The position numbers and the translations under genes were made by a program. The notes under the pieces were generated by a model. It saw only the letters and a list, made by a program, of their open reading frames with translations, had not been told where the DNA came from and ran no database searches. Below, one piece after another: positions 8,958-17,382 of a DNA stretch of 38,799 bases; position 1 is the first letter of the stretch; each line of letters starts with the position of its first letter. The stretch lies in assembly GCA_017883135.1 (NCBI GenBank), contig JADGOE010000026.1:1-38799 (forward strand), given 5' to 3'. Origin of the DNA: Acidimicrobiales bacterium. Its GTDB lineage: Bacteria > Actinomycetota > Acidimicrobiia > Acidimicrobiales > RAAP-2.

Positions 8958-9668
8958 ATGCCGGAAACGCCACATTCCAACGAGGTGACGGATCCAGCGG
9001 TCCGATCGGCTACGCAGACGGATATCCCACCGCGCCTGTACCCGCGTCGAAGGCCGTGGCGCATCCCCGATCGGGGCACGACGGTGGAAGATGCCACCAC
9101 CGTGGTCGAGATGCCCTCCCTCGATGAGGGTGAAGATCGACCGTCGTCCCGCAAGTGGGTGGAGCGAACCGGGCGCGACCGCAGGGCCAGAGCTCGGCTG
9201 ACGGTCGAGGGTGAAGGCGTGGTCGTACTCGGTGACCGGCGGATACCGGATTCGAAGGTCCGTATCGAGTCGATCGCCGTCTCGCCGGCCGGCGTCTTCG
9301 TTGTCGGCACGAAGAACCACAAGGGCCTCGTACGCACCAAGTGCCTCGGCCCGTTCTGGGACCTCGGGCCCCTCGAGCTCTATGTGGGGCACAAGAACCG
9401 CACCGACTCGGTGGAGCACCTGGTCGGGCAGGTGGACGCGGTCCGGATGGCGCTGCAGCCGACGCCCTGGGGTTCGGAGGTACCGGTGCACGCCCTGCTC
9501 TGCCTTCCCAGGGCCGAGTGGGGAATCGCCTCGGCCATCACGATCAGCGACGTATGGGTCGGTTGGCCCGAGCTCATGGCCCGACGGGTCCAAACACCGG
9601 TGGTGATGGACTCATCGACCGTCCACGAGGTCGCCCAACTCATCGTCGACAATCTGCCCATCGCCTGA
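8958..9668 (+). CDS. NERD-domain protein with degenerate active site
   Basis: 236 residues. The first 90 are polar and probably disordered. The rest matches the nuclease-related domain (NERD): IAVSPAGVFVVGTKNHKG is the central strand-turn-strand motif, followed by a second conserved block, VHALLCLP. In active NERD/PD-(D/E)xK proteins the motif reads (D/E)xK before the Asn or Arg; here it is GTK, so the acidic metal ligand is Gly. The earlier Asp (usual IDH) also appears as Glu in RIESI. The protein may bind rather than cut nucleic acid. It is leaderless, with no Shine-Dalgarno, and the GH18 gene follows after 83 bases. Confidence 0.7.
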   Translation: MPETPHSNEVTDPAVRSATQTDIPPRLYPRRRPWRIPDRGTTVEDATTVVEMPSLDEGEDRPSSRKWVERTGRDRRARARLTVEGEGVVVLGDRRIPDSKVRIESIAVSPAGVFVVGTKNHKGLVRTKCLGPFWDLGPLELYVGHKNRTDSVEHLVGQVDAVRMALQPTPWGSEVPVHALLCLPRAEWGIASAITISDVWVGWPELMARRVQTPVVMDSSTVHEVAQLIVDNLPIA

Positions 9669-9693
9669 CGCGCGCCGTCCGAAGGGGGCACCC

Positions 9694-9699
9694 TAGACT
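9694..9699 (+). promoter_or_regulatory. possible -10 box of the GH18 gene
   Basis: TAGACT about 52 bases upstream of the ATG at 9752, in the short gap after the NERD gene. No matching -35 box, so this is tentative. Confidence 0.25.
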
Positions 9700-9751
9700 T
9701 CGATCCATCGATCCGGGGTGGGATCGCACGCTGACCGGGGGTCCGCCAACG

Positions 9752-10735
9752 ATGAGTCTTCGACGTGGGGGAGCGGCCCTTGTGATCGTCGTCGCGATGT
9801 CCGCCGTCCTGGTCTCGACTCCGGCCAGGGCGCATGCGTCCTCCCAGCCGGTCGCGACGGCCGCACCCTACGAGTACCTCGGTTGGGGCAGCCCCCCCTC
9901 CCCCATGCAGGTGATGGCCGCCACAGGCATCCGCGACTTCACCTTGGCCTTCATCCTGTCGCGGGGGGCGTGCACACCTGCGTGGGACGGCTCGCGCCCG
10001 CTGACCGGCGGGGTCGACCAGTCCACCATCACCGCCATCCGCGCCGCCGGGGGGGACGTGGCGGTGTCCTTCGGAGGTTGGAGCGGTAAGAAGCTGGGCA
10101 GTTCCTGCAAGACGAGCGTGGACCTCGCTGCCGCCTATCAAAAGGTCATCGCCGCCTACTCGCTGAAGGCCATCGATATCGACATCGAGCACACCGAGGT
10201 GACCAGTGCCGCAGTACGCAAGCGGGTGATCGCTGCGTTGGCCGCGGTTCAGGCCGCAAATCCGGGTATCGAGATCTCCGTCACCTTCGGGACCACTCAG
10301 AACGGGCCCGATGCCAACGGGAGGAGCCTGATCGCCGATGCCGCATCGCTGGGGTTCCAGCCGTTCGCGTGGACCATCATGCCCTTCGACTTCGGGGCTC
10401 CGGTCACCGACATGGGAGCCGTCTCGATCACTGCCTCCCAGGGCCTCGAGGCCGACCTGGCCGCCGCGTATCACGAGCCGGCTGCCATCGCCTATCAGCA
10501 CATGGGGATCTCGTCGATGAACGGCCGGACCGACGAGGCGGATGAGGTCGTGTCCGCCGCCGACTTCCGGACCATGTTGGCCTTCGCCCAAGCCAACCAC
10601 CTGGCGCGCCTGACCTTTTGGTCGGTCAACCGTGATCGCCCGTGCCCCGTCGGCGCAGCCGCGTCCGACACCTGCAGCGGCATCGCGCAACTGCTCTACG
10701 ACTTCACCTCGGTCAACTCCCAGTTCCACGGCTGA
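9752..10735 (+). CDS. secreted glycoside hydrolase family 18 (chitinase-like)
   Basis: 327 residues from ATG 9752; the open frame runs further upstream but the signal peptide (MSLRRGGAALVIVV, cleavage near ARA-HA) fixes the start. SFGGWSG (106-112) is the GH18 SxGG strand and KAIDIDIEH (139-147) holds the DxDxE core, with Glu146 as the acid/base. WTIMPFDFG and the late FWSVNRD strand complete the barrel. Family members hydrolyse beta-1,4 N-acetylglucosamine polymers or related glycans. There is no carbohydrate-binding module. The following F420 oxidoreductase starts 12 bases after the stop, so the two are probably co-transcribed. Confidence 0.85.
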   Translation: MSLRRGGAALVIVVAMSAVLVSTPARAHASSQPVATAAPYEYLGWGSPPSPMQVMAATGIRDFTLAFILSRGACTPAWDGSRPLTGGVDQSTITAIRAAGGDVAVSFGGWSGKKLGSSCKTSVDLAAAYQKVIAAYSLKAIDIDIEHTEVTSAAVRKRVIAALAAVQAANPGIEISVTFGTTQNGPDANGRSLIADAASLGFQPFAWTIMPFDFGAPVTDMGAVSITASQGLEADLAAAYHEPAAIAYQHMGISSMNGRTDEADEVVSAADFRTMLAFAQANHLARLTFWSVNRDRPCPVGAAASDTCSGIAQLLYDFTSVNSQFHG

Positions 10736-10747
10736 GACCCGAGCTCG

Positions 10748-11764
10748 ATGCACGTCTTCACCACCACGCCCGTAGCCGACCTCGCCTCGCCCGGAGAGCA
10801 GTTCGGCGAGCTCGAGGCGCTCGGCTACGACGGCGCCTTCACCTACGAGACGAAGCACGACCCCTTTCTGCCCCTGGTGCTGGCCGCCGACCGCACCACC
10901 ACGTTGCGACTGGGCACAGCAGTGGCCATCGCCTTTGCCCGATCACCGATGCTGCTGGCCAACATCGCCTACGACCTCCAGGACGTCTCCAAGGGACGGT
11001 TCGTCCTCGGACTGGGCACGCAGATCCGCCCGCACATCCAGCACCGGTTCTCGATGCCCTGGTCACGGCCGTCGGCCCGGCTCCGCGAGCTGGTGCAGGC
11101 CGTCCGGGCCATCTGGGATGCCTGGGAGGGCGTTGCCCCTCTCGATTTCCGTGGGGAGTTCTACACCCACACGTTGATGACCCCTGCCTTCGACCCGGGG
11201 CCGGCTCGGTTCGGACGACCGGCCATCCACCTCGGCGGGGTGGGCCCACAGATGACCTCGGTGGCAGCCGAAGTGGGCGATGGCGTACTGGTCCATCCGT
11301 TCTCCACCCGGGCGTCGCTCCGCGACCTCACCATGCCGGCCATCGCGCGAGGTCTGGCCAGGGCCGGTCGGGAGCGGAGTGACCTCGAGGTGGTGGTGGT
11401 CAACCTGATCGCCACCGGCCGCACCGGGTCGGACCTCGACGAGTCCATCGCGGCGGTGCGGGGGCAGCTCGCCTTCTACGCCTCCACGCCCGCCTACGCC
11501 AAGGTCCTCGAATGCAACGGCTGGGAGTCGGTCCATTCACGACTGAATGCCCTCTCCAAACAGGGACGGTGGAACGACATGCCCGCGCTGATCACCGACG
11601 AGATGCTCGAGGCGGTCGCCATCGTCGGCCGGAGGGAGGAGATCGCCGGCTTGCTCCGCGCCAAGGTCTCGGGTATCGCCGACTCGGTGAGCCTCGAGTG
11701 CACTCGGCGACCCGACCCCGAACAGTTCGCCGACATCTGTGCTGGGTTGAAGGCCGGCGGCTGA
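10748..11764 (+). CDS. LLM class F420-dependent oxidoreductase
   Basis: 338 residues, a luciferase-like TIM barrel. GYDGAFTYETKHDPF near the N-terminus, TLRLGTAVAIAFARSP, GRFVLGLGTQI and the HLGGVGPQM segment follow the order of F420-dependent alkanal-monooxygenase-like enzymes. These transfer hydride between cofactor F420 and an unknown substrate. No Shine-Dalgarno is clear before the ATG, but the gene starts 12 bases after the GH18 stop, suggesting read-through expression. It converges on the DNA glycosylase gene with 67 bases between. Confidence 0.85.
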   Translation: MHVFTTTPVADLASPGEQFGELEALGYDGAFTYETKHDPFLPLVLAADRTTTLRLGTAVAIAFARSPMLLANIAYDLQDVSKGRFVLGLGTQIRPHIQHRFSMPWSRPSARLRELVQAVRAIWDAWEGVAPLDFRGEFYTHTLMTPAFDPGPARFGRPAIHLGGVGPQMTSVAAEVGDGVLVHPFSTRASLRDLTMPAIARGLARAGRERSDLEVVVVNLIATGRTGSDLDESIAAVRGQLAFYASTPAYAKVLECNGWESVHSRLNALSKQGRWNDMPALITDEMLEAVAIVGRREEIAGLLRAKVSGIADSVSLECTRRPDPEQFADICAGLKAGG

Positions 11765-11831
11765 GGGCACCGTCAGGTCGCATCGACGCGAAGCCGTGCG
11801 CGCCGATGCCGATCGGCCACCAGTCGGCCGC

Positions 11832-12461
11832 TCAGGGTCCCACGGTCCGATCGTCTGCTGCCTGCCAGCAGTACCAGGCCACCAGGCTCCGATAGGGCCG
11901 GAAGGGCTCGCCGAGGACAGCGAGGTCCCTGGGTGCCGGGATGCCCCCGAGCGCCCAGGCCCTGGCGAACCCGCCCCGGACCCCGTAGTCGCCGGTGGGC
12001 CACACGTCGAGACGGCCCAAGGTGTCCAACAGGAACATCTGGGCCGTCCAGGGCCCGATGCCACGCACCTCGGTGAGGTGGTCCACCACCGCCTGGTCCG
12101 ACAAGCGGCCGATCCGGCCCAGCGCGACATGCCCGGACACCACCTTGTCGGCCAGGTCCCGAATGGACGCGGCCTTCGATGCACTCAGTCCACACGATGC
12201 CAGCAGCTCGGGTGGGGCCGCCAGCACCTCTTCGGGGGAGACCGACCCTCCAAACGCGGCGTTGAACCGGCCGTGGATGGAGGCGGCCGCAGTGCCGGCC
12301 AACTGCTGGTAGACGATCGTCCTGGCGAGGGCACCGAAACGCAGGGGCGCAGGGACCCGCTGCCGCGGGGGCGGCATGCCGTGACGCTCGATCAGGCCGG
12401 CCAGAACGCGATCGCGGGCACCGAGCATCGCCACTGCCTCCGCCAGCGATGCTCCGGTCAC
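11832..12461 (-). CDS. DNA-3-methyladenine glycosylase 2 family (AlkA-like)
   Basis: 209 residues from GTG 12461. The open frame extends to 12638 but that part is low-complexity Arg/Gly and overlaps the divergent SDR start, so I exclude it. YQQLAGTAAASIHGRF is helix-loop-helix core and VRGIGPWTAQMFLL (132-145) is the helix-hairpin-helix that grips DNA. It is followed by DVWPTGD with Asp158 as the catalytic residue of the HhH-GPD superfamily. The enzyme removes alkylated purines as the first step of base excision repair. The AlkA N-terminal domain is missing, as in the short form of the family. Confidence 0.85.
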   Translation of the reverse strand: MTGASLAEAVAMLGARDRVLAGLIERHGMPPPRQRVPAPLRFGALARTIVYQQLAGTAAASIHGRFNAAFGGSVSPEEVLAAPPELLASCGLSASKAASIRDLADKVVSGHVALGRIGRLSDQAVVDHLTEVRGIGPWTAQMFLLDTLGRLDVWPTGDYGVRGGFARAWALGGIPAPRDLAVLGEPFRPYRSLVAWYCWQAADDRTVGP

Positions 12462-12631
12462 AACCCTGATGATGCCATCTGGTCGAGTCCGTCCCGCCGA
12501 TGTCGGCGTCGATCCCCCGTTGCGCTCTTCGGATCGTCGAGGCGTAGCATCCCCTGTGCGGCCGACCCCGAGGCCGGAGGTCGGCCCGCAACCACCGTGG
12601 ACGAGCGGTCTCTCCGCCCCCGAGGAGCGAC

Positions 12632-13399
12632 ATGACACTGCAGGGCAAAGTGGCCGTGGTCACCGGCGGCAACAGCGGCATCGGCAAGGCGGTCGTCTTG
12701 GCCCTGGCAGCACAGGGTGCCAACATCGTCATCGACTACATCGCCGACGAACAGGCCACCGAGAGCCTCGAGCAGCAGGTACGCGCCCTGGGTGACCGGG
12801 TGATCGGGGTCAAGGCCGACGTCAGCAACGTCGCCGACCTCGAGACCTTGGTGTCCGGTGCGGTCAACGCCTTCGGGCGGCTCGACATCATGGTCAACAA
12901 TGCCGGCATCGAGACCCGCACCTCGGTACTCGAGACCACCGAGGAGCAGTACGCCAAGGTGCTGGACATCAACTTGAAGAGTGCCTTCTTCGGGACCCAG
13001 CTTGCCGCCCGCCAGATGATCGCCCAGGGCGGCGGCGGCCGGATCATCAACATGACTTCGGTGCACGAGGACTGGCCGATGCCAGGCAACACCGCCTACT
13101 GCGTATCCAAGGGCGGTATGCGCATGTTGACCCGCACGGCCGGGGTCGAGCTGGCGGCCCACGGCATTCTGGTGGTCGGCGTGGGCCCGGGCGCGGTGGA
13201 CACCCCGATCAACAAGGCGACCGTCGCTGACCCGGCCCAGCTCCAGAAGCTCGATGGCGCCATTCCCATGGGGCGCCTGGCCCAGCCCGAGGAGATCGCC
13301 AGCATCGTTGCGTTCCTGGCCGGTCCCGGCGCCAGCTACCTCACCGCAACCACCGTCTTCGCCGACGGTGGCCTGATGCAGAGCAGCCCCGGGCTCTGA
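12632..13399 (+). CDS. SDR family oxidoreductase
   Basis: 255 residues, a classical short-chain dehydrogenase. The cofactor loop TGGNSGIG is at 11-18, NNAG at 89-92, and the catalytic triad Ser143, Tyr156, Lys160 (YCVSK). Similarity is closest to glucose 1-dehydrogenase / 3-oxoacyl-ACP reductase types; the substrate is not predictable. A strong GAGGAG lies four bases before the ATG. The 170-base divergent gap to the glycosylase gene holds a possible -10 box TAGCAT near 12544. The SRPBCC gene follows after 69 bases. Confidence 0.85.
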   Translation: MTLQGKVAVVTGGNSGIGKAVVLALAAQGANIVIDYIADEQATESLEQQVRALGDRVIGVKADVSNVADLETLVSGAVNAFGRLDIMVNNAGIETRTSVLETTEEQYAKVLDINLKSAFFGTQLAARQMIAQGGGGRIINMTSVHEDWPMPGNTAYCVSKGGMRMLTRTAGVELAAHGILVVGVGPGAVDTPINKATVADPAQLQKLDGAIPMGRLAQPEEIASIVAFLAGPGASYLTATTVFADGGLMQSSPGL

Positions 13400-13468
13400 G
13401 CGCGGGTCCGGTGGACCGGACCATCTAAGCTGGCGGCCAATCGGTCGCCACCACGAGCGGAGGACGGC

Positions 13469-13936
13469 ATGGAAGGCAACACTGTCTCGGTGGAGCGGGT
13501 CATCCCGGCGCCATCCGAGGCCATCTTCGACCTGATCGCCGATGCAGCCCGGCACCCCGACATCGACGGCTCCGGCACGGTGAAGCAGGTCAAGGAGGGC
13601 TCCCCGCAACGGCTGTCCAACGGCGCCACCTTCGGAATGTCGATGCACATGGGCATCAACTATTCGATGGTCAACACGGTCATCGAGTTCGAGGAGAACC
13701 GGCGGATCGCCTGGCAGGCGCGTCCCGGAGGGTTCTTGGGCAAGATCCTGGCCGGGCGGATCTGGCGTTACGAGCTCGAGCCGGTCGAGGGAGGTACCCG
13801 GGTCACCGAGAGCTGGGACATCTCCGAGGACCATCAGCGGTCCCTGCTCAAGATGGGCGGGCTCCCCGAGAAGACCCGCTCCAACATGGACCAGACGCTG
13901 GCCCGGATCGAGAAGCTGACCGCACAGGCCCACTGA
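13469..13936 (+). CDS. SRPBCC family protein
   Basis: 155 residues with the polyketide cyclase / START-like pattern: VERVIPAPSEAIFDLIADAARHP at the N-terminus, IEFEENRRIAWQA in the centre, GTRVTESWDIS, and a long C-terminal helix ending in RIEKLTAQ. Such proteins form a helix-grip fold that binds hydrophobic ligands. No catalytic residues can be assigned. GGAGGA precedes the ATG by six bases. A TAAGCT -10-like box near 13426 suggests its own promoter in the gap after the SDR gene. Confidence 0.75.
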   Translation: MEGNTVSVERVIPAPSEAIFDLIADAARHPDIDGSGTVKQVKEGSPQRLSNGATFGMSMHMGINYSMVNTVIEFEENRRIAWQARPGGFLGKILAGRIWRYELEPVEGGTRVTESWDISEDHQRSLLKMGGLPEKTRSNMDQTLARIEKLTAQAH

Positions 13937-13959
13937 TCGGCCCGCCGCCGGCCACGAGG

Positions 13960-14898
13960 TCAGAGCGCAGCGCTGTGGGGGAGCACCTCTTCGCTGATCA
14001 GTGCCAGGTGCTCGAGGTCCTGCAGGTCGAGAATCTGCAGGTAGATGCGATCGGCTCCCACCTCCGCGTAAGTCGCCAGTTTGAAGAGCACTTCGTCGGG
14101 GGTGCCACACAGTCCGTTCTGGCGGAGCTCGGCCACCTCGCGCCCGATTGCCCCTGCCCGCCTGGCGATATCGGTCTCGTCCCGTCCGCAGCACACCACT
14201 TGGGCCGCTGACAGGACCAGCGAGCCTGGATCGCGTTCCGCGGACTCGCAGGCGCCACGCACGCGCTCGAACTGGTCGCTGGTGTCGCTGAGCGAGGAGA
14301 ACGGCATGTTGAACTCGGAGCCGAAGGTGGCAGCCAGCCGCGGAGTGCGCTGCTTGCCACCGCCACCGATGATGATCGGCGGTCCGGGCCTCTGGATCGG
14401 CTTGGGCAGCCCCGGGCTGTCGCTGACCTGGTAGTGGGTGCCGGCAAAGGCGAACCGTTCGCCGACCGGCGTCGACCACAGCCCGCTGATGATCCCCAAC
14501 TGCTCCTCGAGCCGCTCGAACCGCTCTCCCAGCGGCGGGAACGGGATCCCGTACGCGGTATGCTCGGTGTCGAACCAGCCGGCGCCGAGCCCGAGCTCGA
14601 CCCGGCCGTTGCTCATGGCGTCGACCACCGCCACCGAGATGGCCAACGGCCCCGGGAGCCGGAAGGTGGCCGAAGTGACCAGGGTGCCGAGTCGGATGCG
14701 ACTGGTCTCCCGGGCGATGCCGGCCAGCGTGATCCACGCGTCGGTCGGTCCGGGGAGCCCGTCCCCGTCCCCCATCACCAGGTAGTGGTCACTGCGGAAG
14801 AAGGCGTCGAACCCGAGGTCCTCGGCCGCCTTGGCCACGGCGAGCAGGGTGTCGTAGGAGGCACCCTGCTGGGGCTCGGTGAAGATCCGTAGGAGCAT
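13960..14898 (-). CDS. LLM class F420-dependent oxidoreductase
   Basis: 312 residues. AAEDLGFDAFFRSDHYL, RIRLGTLVTSATFR, GRVELGLGAGWFDTEH and PPIIIGGGGKQRTPRLAA are the signature segments of F420-dependent luciferase-like oxidoreductases. It starts nine bases after the efflux gene stop, so it is the last gene of a marR / efflux / oxidoreductase operon. GGGGAG directly abuts the ATG, too close for a normal ribosome binding site, so coupling to the upstream gene is likely. Context suggests redox modification of the compound sensed by the MarR protein; that is inference. Confidence 0.85.
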   Translation of the reverse strand: MLLRIFTEPQQGASYDTLLAVAKAAEDLGFDAFFRSDHYLVMGDGDGLPGPTDAWITLAGIARETSRIRLGTLVTSATFRLPGPLAISVAVVDAMSNGRVELGLGAGWFDTEHTAYGIPFPPLGERFERLEEQLGIISGLWSTPVGERFAFAGTHYQVSDSPGLPKPIQRPGPPIIIGGGGKQRTPRLAATFGSEFNMPFSSLSDTSDQFERVRGACESAERDPGSLVLSAAQVVCCGRDETDIARRAGAIGREVAELRQNGLCGTPDEVLFKLATYAEVGADRIYLQILDLQDLEHLALISEEVLPHSAAL

Positions 14899-14907
14899 CT
14901 CCCCGGT

Positions 14908-16653
14908 CTAGTCGAGGGGGACGCTCGGCGTGGTCGGGCCCGAGGCCCCGCCACCGGGTGCGACCCGTCCGACCGACACGCCCGGTCCGATCACACCCTC
15001 GTCGAACTCGGCATCGCCGGCCCCCGAGGCCGAGCCGGCCATGGCCAGGTCCTCGCTCGGACGCTCCAGTCCCGAGTCGGTGCGCAACCTGATCTGCTTC
15101 AGCAACAAGGTGAGCAGGAACATCACTACGGCGATGGGGACACCCAGCAGGAACACCGAGTGCAGGGACCTGACGAACGACTCGAGGATGCCCTGTTGCA
15201 CCGCTGGGGGGAAGGTGTGGAGCTGGGCCGGGCTCATCGAGAAGCTGCCGTGCACGTGGATGGACCTCGCCACCGCACCCGGCACCAGCACCGGAACCCA
15301 GTGGCCGAGGCCGGCGATGAACACTGCTCCGAACAGCGAGGTCCCGAAGGCGCCCCCCAAGGACCGGAAGAAGGTCACCGCTGCCGTTGCCGTTCCGATC
15401 TGAGTGGGAGGCACCGCGTTCTGCGTGACGAGCACCATGATCTGCATGGTCATGCCCATGCCCGCGCCGAGCACGATCACGTACAGGCTCATGGTCAGAT
15501 GCGAGGTGTGCAGTCCCAGGTGGGTGAGCAGCCACATACCGAAGATGACCATCACCGCGCCGACTGCCGGCAGCAACTTGTAGCGGCCGGTGCGGGTCAC
15601 GATCTGGCCCGACACGATGGAGGTGGCCAGCAGGCCCAGCATCAAGGGGATCATGAGCAGGCCCGACACCATGGCCGACACCCCGTCGACCAGCTGGAGG
15701 TAGAGGGGTAGGTAGATGATGGCGCCGAACATGATCATCGACTGGAGAAAGCTGACGCTCGACGCCACTCGGAAGATCCCGATGTGGAAGAGGCTGGGGG
15801 GAAGGATCGGCTCGGGCGCCTTCCGCTCCCAGAGCACGAACGCAGCGATCAGCAACACGGCCGCCGCCGAGAGGCCCCCGATGATCGGTGACCTCCACGC
15901 GTACTGGGTTCCTCCCCACACGGTGACCATGAGCGCCGAGGTCACACCCAGCATCATCAGCCCGGCACCGAGGTAGTCGATCTGGTGGGACTGGCGGCGG
16001 AACGGAAGCTTGAGCACCGCCGAGGTGACGACCAGTGCGACGATGCCGATGGGGAGATTGATGTAGAAGATCCACCGCCAGCTCAGGTTGTCGGTGAACA
16101 CCCCCCCGAGCAGCGGGCCGGCCACCGAGGACAGGGCGAAGGTGGCGCCGAAATACCCCTGGTAGCGACCTCGGTCACGAGGGGAGACCACGTCCGCGAT
16201 GATGGTCATCGCCATAGCCATCAGACCGCCGGCCCCGAGCCCTTGAATGCCGCGGAAGGCCACCAGCTGGCCCATGTTCTGGCTCAGGCCAGACAGCGCC
16301 GAGCCGATCAGGAAGATCACGATGGCGAATTGGAAGATGCCCTTCCGCCCGAACTGGTCGGACAACTTCCCGTAAAGAGGCGTGGAGATGGTGGAGGTCA
16401 ACAAGTAGGCGGTCACCACCCAACTGATGTGGTTGAGCCCGTGGAGGCTGTTCACGATCGTGGGCAGGGCGGTCCCGACGATGGTCTGGTCGAGAGCGGC
16501 CAGAAACATGCCGAGCATCAACCCGCTGAACACGATCAGGATCTGTCGGTGGGTCAGCGCTGCTGCGGGTCCGTCGGTCGTCAGGGCTCGGTCTGCGCCG
16601 AGCACGGGGTCCGGAGCCGGTCCGTTCTTCTGTTCGGGCGTGTCGACGCTCAA
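14908..16653 (-). CDS. DHA2 family (EmrB/QacA) MFS multidrug efflux pump
   Basis: 581 residues, 14-helix drug:H+ antiporter. Helix 1 (ILIVFSGLMLGMFLAALDQTIV) carries the family LDxTIV motif. WVVTAYLL, the loop LYGKLSDQFGRK and RWIFYINLPIG follow in order. It starts with TTG at 16653: the TTGA overlaps the marR stop by four bases and GAGGAAGG lies upstream, so translation is coupled. The long upstream open frame is the shadow of marR. The C-terminal tail after the last helix is acidic and Gly/Pro-rich. Confidence 0.9.
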   Translation of the reverse strand: MSVDTPEQKNGPAPDPVLGADRALTTDGPAAALTHRQILIVFSGLMLGMFLAALDQTIVGTALPTIVNSLHGLNHISWVVTAYLLTSTISTPLYGKLSDQFGRKGIFQFAIVIFLIGSALSGLSQNMGQLVAFRGIQGLGAGGLMAMAMTIIADVVSPRDRGRYQGYFGATFALSSVAGPLLGGVFTDNLSWRWIFYINLPIGIVALVVTSAVLKLPFRRQSHQIDYLGAGLMMLGVTSALMVTVWGGTQYAWRSPIIGGLSAAAVLLIAAFVLWERKAPEPILPPSLFHIGIFRVASSVSFLQSMIMFGAIIYLPLYLQLVDGVSAMVSGLLMIPLMLGLLATSIVSGQIVTRTGRYKLLPAVGAVMVIFGMWLLTHLGLHTSHLTMSLYVIVLGAGMGMTMQIMVLVTQNAVPPTQIGTATAAVTFFRSLGGAFGTSLFGAVFIAGLGHWVPVLVPGAVARSIHVHGSFSMSPAQLHTFPPAVQQGILESFVRSLHSVFLLGVPIAVVMFLLTLLLKQIRLRTDSGLERPSEDLAMAGSASGAGDAEFDEGVIGPGVSVGRVAPGGGASGPTTPSVPLD

Positions 16654-17243
16654 CTCGGCCCTTCCTCGGCGTCGTTGTCCCCGGCGCCCCTGGTGCCTCC
16701 GGTTCCCCTGGTGTGCTGCATGCCGGCGCCGAGACGGCGCAGTCCGCTGGCCAGCGCAGCGCGCTCCCCGTCCGTCCAGTCGGCAATGGCCTCGGCGAGC
16801 ACCTGGCGCCGGGCCTCCGACACCGCTTCGAGCACGGCCGCGCCGCGGTCGGACAGGCTGAGCAGCGAGGCCCGGCCGTCGTAGGGGTCGGGGACCTTCA
16901 CCATCAGCCCCGAGGCGACCAGGTCCCGCATCTGGCGACTGACGGTGGACAGGTCGAGCTCCACCGACTCGGCCAGGTCCGAAAGGCGAACCGGCGCCTG
17001 CTCCGACACCCGGACCAGAAGCCAGTAGCCCGCGCGGTCGATGGAAACACCGTCGGGCAACGCGCTCTGCGGCACGCCAAGCCGCAGCATCGCCCGCGCC
17101 ACCTGGGTCAACGACCGCTCGAGGTCCGCCGAGACCCGGCAGGCGGGTGGGCCACCGTCGGAGACCGCATCCCCTCGCTGCGGGTGCCCAGGGGACACCT
17201 CTCCAGCGGTCGGTGGTGCGGCGACCCTGGCCACTATCGGCAC
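16650..17243 (-). CDS. MarR family transcriptional regulator
   Basis: 197 residues from GTG 17243, chosen because AGGA lies eight bases upstream. The winged-helix core is LSDLAESVELDLSTVSRQMRDL (recognition helix) followed by the wing DPYDGRASLLSLSDRG. N-terminal and C-terminal helices give the MarR dimer. The first 45 residues are an unusual polar extension. It overlaps and presumably represses the DHA2 efflux gene, released by a substrate of the pump. A perfect 5-3-5 palindrome lies 90 bases upstream. Confidence 0.85.
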   Translation of the reverse strand: MPIVARVAAPPTAGEVSPGHPQRGDAVSDGGPPACRVSADLERSLTQVARAMLRLGVPQSALPDGVSIDRAGYWLLVRVSEQAPVRLSDLAESVELDLSTVSRQMRDLVASGLMVKVPDPYDGRASLLSLSDRGAAVLEAVSEARRQVLAEAIADWTDGERAALASGLRRLGAGMQHTRGTGGTRGAGDNDAEEGPS

Positions 17244-17332
17244 ACTGATGACGTCCTTTCGTGCCTGTCCGTCGTCCAACTGGTAGCGCCCGACCGACGT
17301 CCATCGGCAGCGCTGCCGGGTACTCTCTACGT

Positions 17333-17345
17333 GCTTGTAGCAAGC
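17333..17345. promoter_or_regulatory. palindromic operator upstream of marR
   Basis: GCTTG-TAG-CAAGC, a perfect inverted repeat in the 139-base gap before the marR operon and overlapping a TTGCTT hexamer that could be the -35 box. Position and shape fit autoregulation by the MarR protein. Confidence 0.5.
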
Positions 17346-17382
17346 AACCATATCACCCGGATCGAGCCTGCTCGTCCCCGAT

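Noticed and set aside
12458-14737. 759-codon minus-strand open frame over SDR and SRPBCC genes
   Set aside because: It is antisense to two well-supported genes and lacks any domain; a high-GC shadow frame.
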